DNA from: Porphyromonadaceae bacterium CG2_30_38_12
GTDB taxonomy: Bacteria > Bacteroidota > Bacteroidia > Bacteroidales > Paludibacteraceae
DNA: 46,138 bases
Direction of reading: 5' to 3'
NCBI GenBank assembly: GCA_001873635.1
Contig: MNZK01000019.1
Coordinates: 35,992-82,129, forward strand
Part shown: in pieces, positions 25,292 to 33,385 of the stretch
Layout of the letters: each line of letters begins with the position of its first letter
Position numbering within the stretch: position 1 is the first letter of the stretch
The notes under the pieces: generated by a model
What the model was told of the DNA's origin: nothing
The model's input: only the letters and a program-made list of their open reading frames with translations
The model's database searches: none
Program-made: the position numbers and the translations under genes

Positions 25292-25744
25292 CTATTCTCT
25301 ATTTTTACTATCCATCCATATTGTTACGGGACCATTGTTGAGCAGGGAAACCTGCATGTCAGCGGCAAAAGTGCCTGTTTGGACTTGTTTGCCAATTTTT
25401 TCAGAAACCAACGCACAAAATTTTTCGTACAACGGAATCGCTGTTTCATGTTTTGCAGCGCGCATATACGAAGGTCTATTCCCTTTGGCAGTAAGGGCAA
25501 ACAAGGTAAACTGGCTCACAATAAGCACTTCACCATCCGTGTGCACAACCGATTTATTCATCACCCCATGCGCATCGTCGAAAATACGCAAGCCGGCAAT
25601 TTTACCCGCCAGCCACAGCGCATCGGTCTCCGTATCTGCGTCCTCTATGCCCACCAGCACCAAAAGTCCATTGCCGATAGCCGCTTTGCAAGCACCATCA
25701 ATGGTTACGGTTGCTTGTTTCACACGTTGAATAAGAACTCTCAC
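25292..25744 (-). CDS. dtd: D-aminoacyl-tRNA deacylase
   Basis: 150 residues, the normal length. It removes D-amino acids (and glycine mischarged on tRNA-Ala) from tRNA. The N-terminus MRVLIQRVKQATVTIDG, the active-site motif VSQFTLFA and the cross-subunit motif NNGPVTIWMD (Gly-cisPro) are intact. It is 12 bases downstream of mazG in a compact minus-strand operon. Confidence 0.96.
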   Translation of the reverse strand: MRVLIQRVKQATVTIDGACKAAIGNGLLVLVGIEDADTETDALWLAGKIAGLRIFDDAHGVMNKSVVHTDGEVLIVSQFTLFALTAKGNRPSYMRAAKHETAIPLYEKFCALVSEKIGKQVQTGTFAADMQVSLLNNGPVTIWMDSKNRE

Positions 25745-25756
25745 AGCTACTACTTG

Positions 25757-26542
25757 CTATTTATCTAATTTTTTAGCCTCTTCCCACAGCACGTTCATTT
25801 CGTCTAAACTCATTGATTTTAAATCTTTTCCTTGTGTTATTGTTTTGGATTCTAAATAATTAAATCGTTTTGTGAATTTTTGATTCGTACGCTCCAGCGC
25901 ATTTTCTGGGTTTATATTGTAAAGGCGCGCTGCATTGATGAGGCTGAACAACAGATCGCCAAATTCGGCTTCCATCTTGTTCGCATCCATTTTTTCTATT
26001 TCAACTTTCAATTCTTCAATCTCCTCCTGAACTTTATCCCAAACTTGGGTGCGCTCATCCCAATCGAAACCCACGCTGCGCACTTTGTCCTGAATACGAT
26101 GCGCTTTGATAAGTGCTGGTAAGGATGTGGGTACGCCGGCAAGCACGGTTTTATTGCCTCCTTTTTCTTTCAGTTTGAGCGTTTCCCAATTTTGCATCAC
26201 TGTTAAGCTATCGGTTGCCGTAACATCGGCAAATATATGAGGGTGACGATAAATAAGCTTCTCACACAAACCTTTACACACATCATATATGTCAAAATCT
26301 TGTGTTTCGTTGCCCATTTCGGCGTAAAAAACAATATGCAACAGCAAATCGCCCAGTTCTTTGCGTATTTCGTTTTTGTCGGCTTGCATGATAGCATCTG
26401 CCAACTCATAGGTTTCCTCTATCGTAAGCGTACGCAAACTCTCAAAAGTTTGTTCTTTGTCCCAAGGACATTTGGTTCGCAACTCGGACATAATTTCGAG
26501 TAAACGCTTAAATTCATTTAATTTATCGTTGATGGTATGCAT
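25757..26542 (-). CDS. mazG: Nucleoside triphosphate pyrophosphohydrolase MazG
   Basis: 261 residues, the two-domain form. It hydrolyses (d)NTPs to NMP and PPi in housecleaning. Domain one carries CPWDKEQTFESL and the metal-binding helix EETYELADAI followed by ELGDLLLHIVF; domain two has KVQEEIEELKVE and EFGDLLFSLINAAR. Both EExxE...ExxD-type motifs can be seen. It lies 39 bases after ribF and 12 before dtd. Confidence 0.95.
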   Translation of the reverse strand: MHTINDKLNEFKRLLEIMSELRTKCPWDKEQTFESLRTLTIEETYELADAIMQADKNEIRKELGDLLLHIVFYAEMGNETQDFDIYDVCKGLCEKLIYRHPHIFADVTATDSLTVMQNWETLKLKEKGGNKTVLAGVPTSLPALIKAHRIQDKVRSVGFDWDERTQVWDKVQEEIEELKVEIEKMDANKMEAEFGDLLFSLINAARLYNINPENALERTNQKFTKRFNYLESKTITQGKDLKSMSLDEMNVLWEEAKKLDK

Positions 26543-26581
26543 CTTTTGTGCTAAAATTGTTGTTAATAAGCTTTTTAATTG

Positions 26582-27523
26582 TTATTTCTGATAGTCAATA
26601 TAAATATTTTGTGCCACAGCTTTATCGTTAGCAAGTTGCTGTACAAGTTCATGCACGCTATCAAATTTTTTTTCTTCGCGTATTTTTGCTAAAAAACGGA
26701 CACAAAGTGTTTCGTTGTAAATATCGTCGTCGAAACCAAAGATATTGACTTCGATACTGCTGTTTAGGGCATTTCCAAAAGTTGGTCTATTCCCAATATT
26801 CATCATGCCTCGGTATCTTTTTTCGTTGTAGCAAACGTCCACTGCATACACGCCGGTTGCCGGAATTAATTTGTTAGCTTCAATGGCGAGCAAATTGGCT
26901 GTTGGAAATCCTATTTTACGCCCTACCTTAAAACCATTCACCACTTTACCTTCAAACGAATAAACATACGAAAGCAAGCGATTGGTTTTTGCAATATTGC
27001 CTTGGCTCAAGGCTAATCGGATTTCGGAAGAGCTTACGTGAGCCACATCGGGCAATTCAAAACGATCAGCCTGCATAACTTGCATGCCAATTTCATTTCC
27101 ATGTTTTTGATAATCAGCATAACCTTCGGTGCGATTATGTCCAAAACGGTGGTCGTGTCCCACAAGCAACGTGCTGACATTAAATTGTTCAAATAATATT
27201 TTTTTCAAAAAATCACGAGCAGTTAATCGGGACATTTCGATAGTAAAATCGAGTACCACACACACATCAATACCCGTAGAGCTAAGTTGAATAAGCTTTT
27301 CGGATAGAGAAGTGAGCAAAGCGGGTTGAAAATCGGCATGAAGGACGGTGCGAGGATGCTGGGCAAAAGTTACAACTACCGAAGGCAGCTTATTCGCAGC
27401 AGCCGCTGTTTTAAGTTGCTCAATAAGCGCACGATGTCCCAAATGTACGCCATCGAAGAAACCTACTGTGGCAGCACAGGTAGGCATTTTGATATTAGTA
27501 TCGCGCGAATAATATACTTTCAT
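26582..27523 (-). CDS. ribF: Bifunctional riboflavin kinase / FAD synthetase
   Basis: 313 residues. The N-terminal FMN adenylyltransferase domain has the nucleotidyltransferase motif GFFDGVHLGHRALI. The C-terminal riboflavin kinase domain (about 185-310) has GKVVNGFKVGRKIGFPTANL and GMMNIGNRPTF. Together they make FMN and then FAD. Three bases separate it from the upstream HAD phosphatase gene. HAD-family FMN phosphatases exist, so a link is possible but unproven. Confidence 0.96.
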   Translation of the reverse strand: MKVYYSRDTNIKMPTCAATVGFFDGVHLGHRALIEQLKTAAAANKLPSVVVTFAQHPRTVLHADFQPALLTSLSEKLIQLSSTGIDVCVVLDFTIEMSRLTARDFLKKILFEQFNVSTLLVGHDHRFGHNRTEGYADYQKHGNEIGMQVMQADRFELPDVAHVSSSEIRLALSQGNIAKTNRLLSYVYSFEGKVVNGFKVGRKIGFPTANLLAIEANKLIPATGVYAVDVCYNEKRYRGMMNIGNRPTFGNALNSSIEVNIFGFDDDIYNETLCVRFLAKIREEKKFDSVHELVQQLANDKAVAQNIYIDYQK

Positions 27524-27526
27524 AAC

Positions 27527-28153
27527 TTAGTGTAAAGCTAACAAAAAATTTAAGTTTTCAGATGGTTTGACTAAGTAAGTTTCAAACCCTAATTGCTGAG
27601 CAGCTTCAATATTTTTTTCCCCATCGTCCAAGAACAAACATTCGGTAGCCTTTAGACTTGCATCATGTAGCATAGTCTTAAAAATAGCGGTGTGCGGTTT
27701 TGTAATTCCCATTTGGTAGGACAAATAACAAGTATCAAATAAATTGCCCAAGCTTGTGTTGTGCACTGCCAATGCCTTTTGGGCACTCACTTCAATATGT
27801 AGCGGGTTAGTATTACTCAACAACAAAAGGCGGTATTTTTTGCGTAATTCTTTCAGTAGTTCAACCTTTTCGGCAGGGAAATCGCATAAAAACGAACACC
27901 AAGCGGCGTCAATTTCGGCATCAGTCACAGCACGCGATGTGTATCTGCGAATGTGATTACGAAACTCGGCAGTGCCTATTTCTCCATTTTCAAACTGAAG
28001 AAAAAAATCTTTTTGACCAAAATTACTTAAAAAAATTTCAACATTTTCGAAGCCCAATTTTTTAAGATTTTGAATGCAAACAGGTAAATCTAAATTAATT
28101 AGCACACCCCCAAAATCGAATACGAGCGTAGTTATTGCTTTGTTTATTATCAT
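27527..28153 (-). CDS. HAD family hydrolase (phosphatase)
   Basis: 208 residues from ATG 28153; the longer frame to 28249 is ruled out because a -7 promoter box lies at 28223-28230. Motif I is DFGGVLINLD, in which the usual second aspartate is replaced by glycine, as in YihX-like and epoxide-hydrolase-like HAD members. Motif II is LLLSNTNPLH, the conserved lysine is in MGITKPHTAIF, and motif IV is LFLDDGEKNIEAAQQLG. It is expected to be a small-molecule phosphatase. It is the first gene of the minus-strand operon leading into ribF. Confidence 0.85.
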   Translation of the reverse strand: MIINKAITTLVFDFGGVLINLDLPVCIQNLKKLGFENVEIFLSNFGQKDFFLQFENGEIGTAEFRNHIRRYTSRAVTDAEIDAAWCSFLCDFPAEKVELLKELRKKYRLLLLSNTNPLHIEVSAQKALAVHNTSLGNLFDTCYLSYQMGITKPHTAIFKTMLHDASLKATECLFLDDGEKNIEAAQQLGFETYLVKPSENLNFLLALH

Positions 28154-28181
28154 TTTTTGTAAAAAATATTTCAGAATAGTT

Positions 28182-28211
28182 TTTGTAAAATGGCAAAATT
28201 GATTACTTTTG
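28182..28211 (+). promoter_or_regulatory. Promoter for the tRNA gene
   Basis: TTTG at 28182-28185 and tacttttg at 28204-28211, 18 bases apart, pointing toward the tRNA at 28254. Confidence 0.6.
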
Positions 28212-28222
28212 CAATCGCTTTG

Positions 28223-28250
28223 CAAAGATACTAAAAAATTTGCGTTCAAA
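28223..28250 (-). promoter_or_regulatory. Promoter for the HAD-ribF-mazG-dtd operon
   Basis: On the plus strand caaagata (28223-28230) and caaa (28247-28250); on the minus strand TTTG-N16-TATCTTTG. It lies between the tRNA promoter and the tRNA itself, so transcription in the two directions overlaps here. Confidence 0.6.
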
Positions 28251-28253
28251 GCA

Positions 28254-28328
28254 GGGCCTATAGCTCAGTTGGTTAGTAGCACCTGACTCATAATCAGGGG
28301 GTCACTGGTTCAAGCCCAGTTGGGCCCA
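28254..28328 (+). tRNA. tRNA with CAT anticodon (Met or lysidine-type Ile2)
   Basis: Cloverleaf: acceptor gggccta / tgggccc (one G-T wobble), anticodon stem cctga / tcagg with loop ctcataa (anticodon CAT), T stem actgg / ccagt, discriminator A. CCA is not fully encoded (ACCCC follows). The D arm reads gctc-agttggttag-t-agc, one T more than the usual gagc side, leaving a bulge or mismatch. It is not an initiator, since the anticodon stem lacks three G-C pairs. Elongator Met and Ile2 cannot be told apart by eye; the GGGCCT acceptor resembles Bacteroidetes tRNA-Ile. Confidence 0.9.
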
Positions 28329-28342
28329 CCCCTTTAAAAAAG

Positions 28343-28378
28343 AAGCACTTACATGAGAACCATTGTAAGTGCTTTTTT
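28343..28378 (+). terminator. Terminator after the tRNA
   Basis: Perfect 11-bp stem aagcacttaca / tgtaagtgctt with a 10-base loop, then TTTT. It separates the tRNA from the next coding gene. Confidence 0.9.
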
Positions 28379-28410
28379 GTTATTCGAATAAATTATCATT
28401 GTAAAAAAGT

Positions 28411-28872
28411 ATGAACGAACTATTTGACAAAGTAAGTGGCGATATAAAAACCGCCATGTTAGCACGCGATAAAGTGGCTTTGGAAGCTTTACGTGGCATG
28501 AAAAAAGAATTTTTAGAAGCAAAAACTGCCAAAGGTGGAGATGGGAATTTAGCCGACGATGTAGCGGTTAAATTAGTACAAAAAATGCTCAAGCAACGCA
28601 AAGAATCGGCTCAGATTTACAACGAACAAAATCGTCCGGACTTGGCTCAAAACGAACTTGCAGAAGCTGCCGTAATAGAAAAATACCTGCCAGCACAGAT
28701 GACCGATGAAGAGATAGAATTGGCTGTGGCTGAAGTGATTGTGCAACTCGGCGCGGCTGGACCCCAAGACATGGGCAAAGTGATGGGTGTAGCGTCCAAG
28801 CAACTTGCGGGCAAAACTGAAGGACGTTTGATTTCAGAAAAAGTAAAATTTTTACTCTCTAAAATTTCATAA
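28411..28872 (+). CDS. GatB/YqeY domain-containing protein
   Basis: 153 residues, standard YqeY length. It is helical throughout with KTAMLARDKVALEALRGM, then VVKLVQKMLKQRKESAQIYNEQNRPDLAQNE in two pieces and EAAVIEKYLPAQM, ending in the tail domain DMGKVMGVASKQLAGKTEGR. The C-terminal domain is shared with the GatB amidotransferase subunit and can bind tRNA, but the role of the free-standing protein is unclear. The next gene starts four bases after its stop. Its own -7 box may be tatcattg (28394-28401), a one-mismatch fit. Confidence 0.93.
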   Translation: MNELFDKVSGDIKTAMLARDKVALEALRGMKKEFLEAKTAKGGDGNLADDVAVKLVQKMLKQRKESAQIYNEQNRPDLAQNELAEAAVIEKYLPAQMTDEEIELAVAEVIVQLGAAGPQDMGKVMGVASKQLAGKTEGRLISEKVKFLLSKIS

Positions 28873-28876
28873 AATC

Positions 28877-30970
28877 ATGAAAACACTCAGCTATTTACTT
28901 ATGACTACAATGCTATTTATAGGATGCGCAAAAAACGACAATCCTTTTTTGGAGGCATATACCAACGAATATGGTGCCCCTCCTTTTGATAAAATTAAAA
29001 CTGAACATTATCTGCCAGCTTTTGAGGAAGGTATGAACAGACATCAAGCAGAGATTGATGCCATTGTCGAAAACAACGAGGCACCAACTTTTGCCAACAC
29101 CATTGAGGCTTTAGAATATAGCAGCGATTTACTAAATAAAGTTTCGGCAGTGTTTTTTAATTTATATTCGTCGAACAGTAATGCAGAAATGGAAAAAATT
29201 GCTACCGAAGTTTCGCCAAAACTTTCGGAACATAACGACAATTTATACATGAACGAAAAACTGTTTGTGCGCGTTAAAACGCTGTATGATAGCAGGTCGA
29301 GCTTGGGCTTATCAGCCGAGCAAAATCGTTTGTTAGAAGATTATTACAAAGGTTTTATCCGCAGCGGTGCTGCACTAAACCCCTCTCAAAAAGAACAGCT
29401 TCGAGCCATAAACAAAGCTTTGGGTTTATCCGAAATTGCTTTTGGACAAAATGTATTGACCGAAACCAATGCATACAAAAAAGTGATTGACAACAAAGCC
29501 GATTTAGCGGGTTTGCCCGAAGGGGTTATTGAGGCTGCTGCCGAAACTGCTACCGAAGTAGGGATGAAGGGGAAATGGGTTTTCACAACACAAAAAGCAA
29601 GTTTCATTCCCGTGCTTCAATACAGCGAAAATCGTGTATTACGTCAGGAGTTATTGATGGCTTACACCCAACGCGCCAACCTCAACAATGCAAATAATAA
29701 CAAAAAAGTGATCAATCAAATCATGAAACTTCGTGTTCAAAAAGCACATTTACTGGGATTTGAATCGCCTGCCGCATTTATTTTAGACGATACCATGGCG
29801 AAAACGCCACAAGCCGTTTACAGTTTTTTGGCAACCGTGTGGAAACCCGCAGTGGCTCGTGCCAAAAGTGAAGCCGCAGCGTTGCAAACACTAATGACTG
29901 CCGAGGGCAAAGGCGAAAAATTGGAAGCCTGGGACTGGTGGTATTATTCCGAAAAACTTCGGAAAGCAAAATACGACTTGGACGAAGAGCAATTGCGTCC
30001 TTATTTCAAATTGGAAAATGTACGTAAAGGCGTATTTGATTTAGCAAGCAAATTGTATGGTTTACAATTTAAAAAGTTAGACAAGATGCCTATTTACCAT
30101 CCTGATGTTGAAGTGTTTGAAGTAACTAATGCCGATGGTTCACTTATTGGGGTACTCTACACCGATTATTTTCCACGCGAAAGCAAACGTGCTGGTGCTT
30201 GGATGGAAAACATTACACCACAATACAAAAAAGAGGGTAAAAACTTTCGCCCTATAATATGCAATGTAGGTAATTTCACCAAACCAACCGCAGGAAAACC
30301 TTCCTTGCTCAATATGGATGAGGTGGAAACTATGTTTCACGAATTTGGACATGCACTGCACGGTTTACTCTCGCAGTGCACTTATCCAAGCCAATCGGGC
30401 ACCAATGTTAAACGAGATTTTGTTGAAATGCCCTCTCAGATTATGGAAAACTGGTGCTTCGAACCGCTGGTAATGAAAAGTTATGCACGTCATTATAAAA
30501 CGGGCGAAGTTATCCCGGATGCATTGATAGAGAAAATTCAAAAAGCTGGCACTTTTAACCAAGGATTTACAATGACCGAATTACTTTCTGCCTCGCTCTT
30601 AGATATGGATTATCACACAATAAAAGATACAACAGTTTTTGATGTAAACGCATTTGAGAAAGCATCTATGGAACGCTATGGCATGATTCCCGAAATTATT
30701 GTGCGATATCGAAGTACATTCTTCAACCATATTTTCACAACAGGTTATTCAGCAGGTTATTACAGCTACACATGGGCAGAGGTGCTCGATGCTGATGCTT
30801 ATCAATCGTTTGTAGAAACGGGCGACATATACAACAAAGAGCGCGCTACCGCTTTCCGAAAAAACATTTTGGAAAAGGGAGATTCCGATGATCCAATGAA
30901 ACTCTATCGCACTTTTAGAGGCAAAGATCCCAATCCGGAAGCACTGCTCCGCAAGCGTGGTTTGCTATAA
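28877..30970 (+). CDS. M3 family metallopeptidase lipoprotein (peptidyl-dipeptidase Dcp-like)
   Basis: 697 residues. The N-terminus has a lipobox LFIGCAK, so the enzyme is probably a periplasmic or membrane-anchored lipoprotein, followed by the family opening NPFLEAYTNEYGAPPFDKI. The zinc motif is H488-E-F-G-H492 in MFHEFGHALHGLL, with the third ligand expected at Glu524 in MPSQIMENW. The substrate loop with YS-GYYSYTWAEVL is intact near residue 630. M3 enzymes of this type remove dipeptides from C-termini of short peptides. Full length, no truncation. Confidence 0.93.
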   Translation: MKTLSYLLMTTMLFIGCAKNDNPFLEAYTNEYGAPPFDKIKTEHYLPAFEEGMNRHQAEIDAIVENNEAPTFANTIEALEYSSDLLNKVSAVFFNLYSSNSNAEMEKIATEVSPKLSEHNDNLYMNEKLFVRVKTLYDSRSSLGLSAEQNRLLEDYYKGFIRSGAALNPSQKEQLRAINKALGLSEIAFGQNVLTETNAYKKVIDNKADLAGLPEGVIEAAAETATEVGMKGKWVFTTQKASFIPVLQYSENRVLRQELLMAYTQRANLNNANNNKKVINQIMKLRVQKAHLLGFESPAAFILDDTMAKTPQAVYSFLATVWKPAVARAKSEAAALQTLMTAEGKGEKLEAWDWWYYSEKLRKAKYDLDEEQLRPYFKLENVRKGVFDLASKLYGLQFKKLDKMPIYHPDVEVFEVTNADGSLIGVLYTDYFPRESKRAGAWMENITPQYKKEGKNFRPIICNVGNFTKPTAGKPSLLNMDEVETMFHEFGHALHGLLSQCTYPSQSGTNVKRDFVEMPSQIMENWCFEPLVMKSYARHYKTGEVIPDALIEKIQKAGTFNQGFTMTELLSASLLDMDYHTIKDTTVFDVNAFEKASMERYGMIPEIIVRYRSTFFNHIFTTGYSAGYYSYTWAEVLDADAYQSFVETGDIYNKERATAFRKNILEKGDSDDPMKLYRTFRGKDPNPEALLRKRGLL

Positions 30971-31010
30971 AGATTTCTCTACTTAATATATGGTTTATAC
31001 AAAAAAAAAC

Positions 31011-31054
31011 GCCACAATATTTCTGCTTATAAAGTAAAATATTGTGGCTTTTTT
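31011..31054. terminator. Bidirectional terminator between peptidase and USP genes
   Basis: Perfect 12-bp stem gccacaatattt / aaatattgtggc, 14-base loop, A-rich before and T-rich after, between convergent genes ending at 30970 and 31113. Confidence 0.9.
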
Positions 31055-31112
31055 ATCTGTACACTTTTTGAGGAGGAAAATAATTCTTTCTTATAGATAC
31101 TTATTTCAGCCA

Positions 31113-32204
31113 CTAAACGTGCATGACAAAGAGTTTTGTATTGGATTGCAAAACCATTTTGTAGGCTAAACCTGGATTGAAAAGCCGGGCAAACAAGCGG
31201 CGTTTATGAGTGTTGAACGCCAACAAATCGATATTGTTTTTTTGCAAAAAATCTTCGATTAAGGCTGGCGAATCGGGTTTATTTATCAACGAGTAGCTGG
31301 TTGTAATAGCGGGATAATGGTTTGAAAAATAAGTTTTTATGCCCGAAATCATCACTTCGCTCCAAGCGTTATTCTTGTCGGAGGCATGAATAAAAAAGAG
31401 CTCTAATCGGTCAGTTTTAAACAATTCAATCGTTTTGTCGATGGCTATTAAATCAGTTTGGTCAAAATTTGTCAAAAATCCAATGCGGTGTATTTCGTGA
31501 GCGTTGCTTGCTTGCTGGGGAATGGCAAAAACGGGTGACAATGCAACTTCCATCACCTCTGCTGCCACGCTCCCAATAAGTTCATTCGTTACTTTACGTC
31601 CATTAGTTCCCATAACAATTAAGTCGGGCATCGACTTTTTGCAATACTCTGGGATAACTTCATCGGGCACACCTTGCTTGGTTACAAATCGAAATTTCAC
31701 GGTAGGCAATTCACCCTCTTCGATGCGTTTTTTGAGTATGTTTTTCAAATTTTCGGCATCAGCATTGGCAGCATTAATGGTTCGTCGCAGCAAATCATTA
31801 TTGGTCAGACTGTAGGTGCTGATTTCGCTGTTACTGTTTATCGTAAATGTAGGAATATAATAAGCATACAAAAATTCAATTTCGGCATGTAGTTTAGCTG
31901 CAAACAAGAAACCGTAGTCAATTGTAATCTTCACCATATCGGCATAGTCAATAGGTATGAGCACTTTTTTTGCTTTTGAAACAGGAATTGCCTTTTCCCA
32001 ATCTTTTTCTACCTCCTCAACAATTTTCAATGCTTTGGGCAAGTCAGTTTCTTTGATGCGAACCCGCACCCCTACGGCAACTTCAGGATTTTCGAGGTTC
32101 AAATTATGAATCTCCGTATCAATACCATTTTTAATCAGCACAGCCTTAATCATTTGTGCCCGTTGAAAAGTACGTATGGCAAGTGTTACTAATTTAGAAT
32201 TCAT
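31113..32204 (-). CDS. DUF2007-like domain fused to two universal stress protein domains
   Basis: 363 residues. Residues 1-70 (KLVTLAIRTFQRAQMIKAVLIKNGI ... VRIKETDLPKALKIVEE) look like a DUF2007 putative signal-transducing domain. The first USP domain (about 84-230) starts KVLIPIDYADMVKITIDYG and ends DLIVMGTNGRKVTNELIGSVAAEVM, near the ATP-binding G-2x-G-9x-G pattern. The second (about 240-363) is degenerate and lacks that motif (LLAFNTHKRRLFARLFNPG). It follows the prohibitin gene by 16 bases, so the two are probably co-transcribed. A stress or energy-state sensing role is inferred. Confidence 0.85.
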   Translation of the reverse strand: MNSKLVTLAIRTFQRAQMIKAVLIKNGIDTEIHNLNLENPEVAVGVRVRIKETDLPKALKIVEEVEKDWEKAIPVSKAKKVLIPIDYADMVKITIDYGFLFAAKLHAEIEFLYAYYIPTFTINSNSEISTYSLTNNDLLRRTINAANADAENLKNILKKRIEEGELPTVKFRFVTKQGVPDEVIPEYCKKSMPDLIVMGTNGRKVTNELIGSVAAEVMEVALSPVFAIPQQASNAHEIHRIGFLTNFDQTDLIAIDKTIELFKTDRLELFFIHASDKNNAWSEVMISGIKTYFSNHYPAITTSYSLINKPDSPALIEDFLQKNNIDLLAFNTHKRRLFARLFNPGLAYKMVLQSNTKLFVMHV

Positions 32205-32220
32205 GACAGGCTTATTTTTT

Positions 32221-33123
32221 TTATTTTGCGTCTAAAATAACGGGAGTGCTATTTTTGCCACCGTTCATAATGATGAGTTTAGCATTGGGCGAAGTTGCAA
32301 TGGCTTTAATCATTTCATACTGCAATTGCTTGTCACTCAGCCCTGTGCTAAGTATTTTTTGATAGTCGGCTATACCTTGAGCTTCCACACGTTTGCGTTC
32401 GGCTTCTTGTTTTTCTTTTTGGAGCACAAAAGTCATTTTTTGGGCTTCTTGCTCGGCATTTATTTTAGATTCTATGGTTGTTTTCACCGAAGTGGGCAGT
32501 GTGATATTGCGCACTAAAAGCTGTTCTAACATTAAACCTCTGCTTTTAAAATCGGATTCGATGGTTTTAAAAATTCTATTCTGAAATTCATCACGCTTTG
32601 AAGAATAAAGCGCTACGGCATCATAATAAACAGCATTGTCGCGAATTTTGGTGCGGCATATCGGACGCACAATGGTATTGCGATAATCGGTGCCAATTTC
32701 TTGTAAAATACGAGGAGCTTCGCTGGGCATTAATTTATACAACACGGTAAGGTCTATAACTACTTCTAATCCATCTGCCGAAAGCACGCGGATAGCATCG
32801 TCGCCAGATTTAGAACCTTCGTCATTTACACCAGACATGGTATAGTTTTGCGTACGAATATCAAAGGTAACCACTTCTACCAAAGGGTTTACCACATTCA
32901 ACCCACTTTCTAAAATTCTATTATCTACTTTTCCAAATAGTTTCTGAACGCCCACTTCGCCAGGATTTACCTGCACCAAGGAGGCTGTAAAAGCAGCAAG
33001 AATAACAATCAGAATACCTACAATTTTGACAATGCCGGCATAAGGCGAAAAAGGAGAATTTGATTTTGTGGAAGCATATCCTAATGCAAAAACAATGATA
33101 CCAACAACAACTAAGTAAATCAT
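32221..33123 (-). CDS. Prohibitin / SPFH-domain membrane protein
   Basis: 300 residues. N-terminal membrane segments (about 1-17 and 31-50) precede an SPFH domain with VNPGEVGVQKLFGKV, LNVVNPLVEVVTFDIRTQNY and RNITLPTSVKTTIESKINAEQ. An alanine/glutamate-rich helix follows (QEAQKMTFVLQKEKQEAERK), then the C-terminal YQKILSTGLSDKQLQYEMI. Such proteins form ring-like membrane scaffolds and can bind FtsH-type proteases. The gene is upstream of the USP fusion. A weak -7 box TACATTTG lies at 33186-33193. Confidence 0.92.
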   Translation of the reverse strand: MIYLVVVGIIVFALGYASTKSNSPFSPYAGIVKIVGILIVILAAFTASLVQVNPGEVGVQKLFGKVDNRILESGLNVVNPLVEVVTFDIRTQNYTMSGVNDEGSKSGDDAIRVLSADGLEVVIDLTVLYKLMPSEAPRILQEIGTDYRNTIVRPICRTKIRDNAVYYDAVALYSSKRDEFQNRIFKTIESDFKSRGLMLEQLLVRNITLPTSVKTTIESKINAEQEAQKMTFVLQKEKQEAERKRVEAQGIADYQKILSTGLSDKQLQYEMIKAIATSPNAKLIIMNGGKNSTPVILDAK

Positions 33124-33185
33124 GATGTTAAATTTTTAAAAATTTAGAAAACTGAAAAATAGAAGAATCAAAATAATTATGGCAA

Positions 33186-33193
33186 CAAATGTA
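33186..33193 (-). promoter_or_regulatory. Possible -7 element for the prohibitin gene
   Basis: Plus-strand caaatgta reads TACATTTG on the minus strand (TAnnTTTG). No -33 element at the right distance was seen. Confidence 0.4.
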
Positions 33194-33244
33194 AAAAAAA
33201 TTGTTCGTATAATAACACGAATTACTATTTATTTACTCGGATGA

Positions 33245-33262
33245 CCATCAAAAAAATGATGG
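33245..33262. repeat. Inverted repeat in the prohibitin-menA divergent region
   Basis: ccatca-aaaaaa-tgatgg, a 6-bp perfect inverted repeat with a six-A spacer, in the 262-base gap between two divergent genes. It could be an operator; the remainder of the gap shows only promoter boxes. Confidence 0.35.
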
Positions 33263-33310
33263 AATAAAAATTTTTGAAATAATTTAGTAAAATAGCGCAC
33301 CTTTATATTG

Positions 33311-33318
33311 TATCTTTG
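33311..33318 (+). promoter_or_regulatory. -7 element for menA
   Basis: tatctttg matches TAnnTTTG exactly. It overlaps the longest menA frame (33308), so translation must start downstream, at 33386. Confidence 0.6.
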
Positions 33319-33385
33319 TGGGCGAAATGCCTGTTGTTATAGAAATAAGATACGCAGTATCAAACCGAATTACGAAAGTAATGCC

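Noticed and set aside
28254-28328. Initiator tRNA-fMet
   Set aside because: The anticodon stem lacks the three consecutive G-C pairs, and the first acceptor pair is G-C, both unlike initiators.
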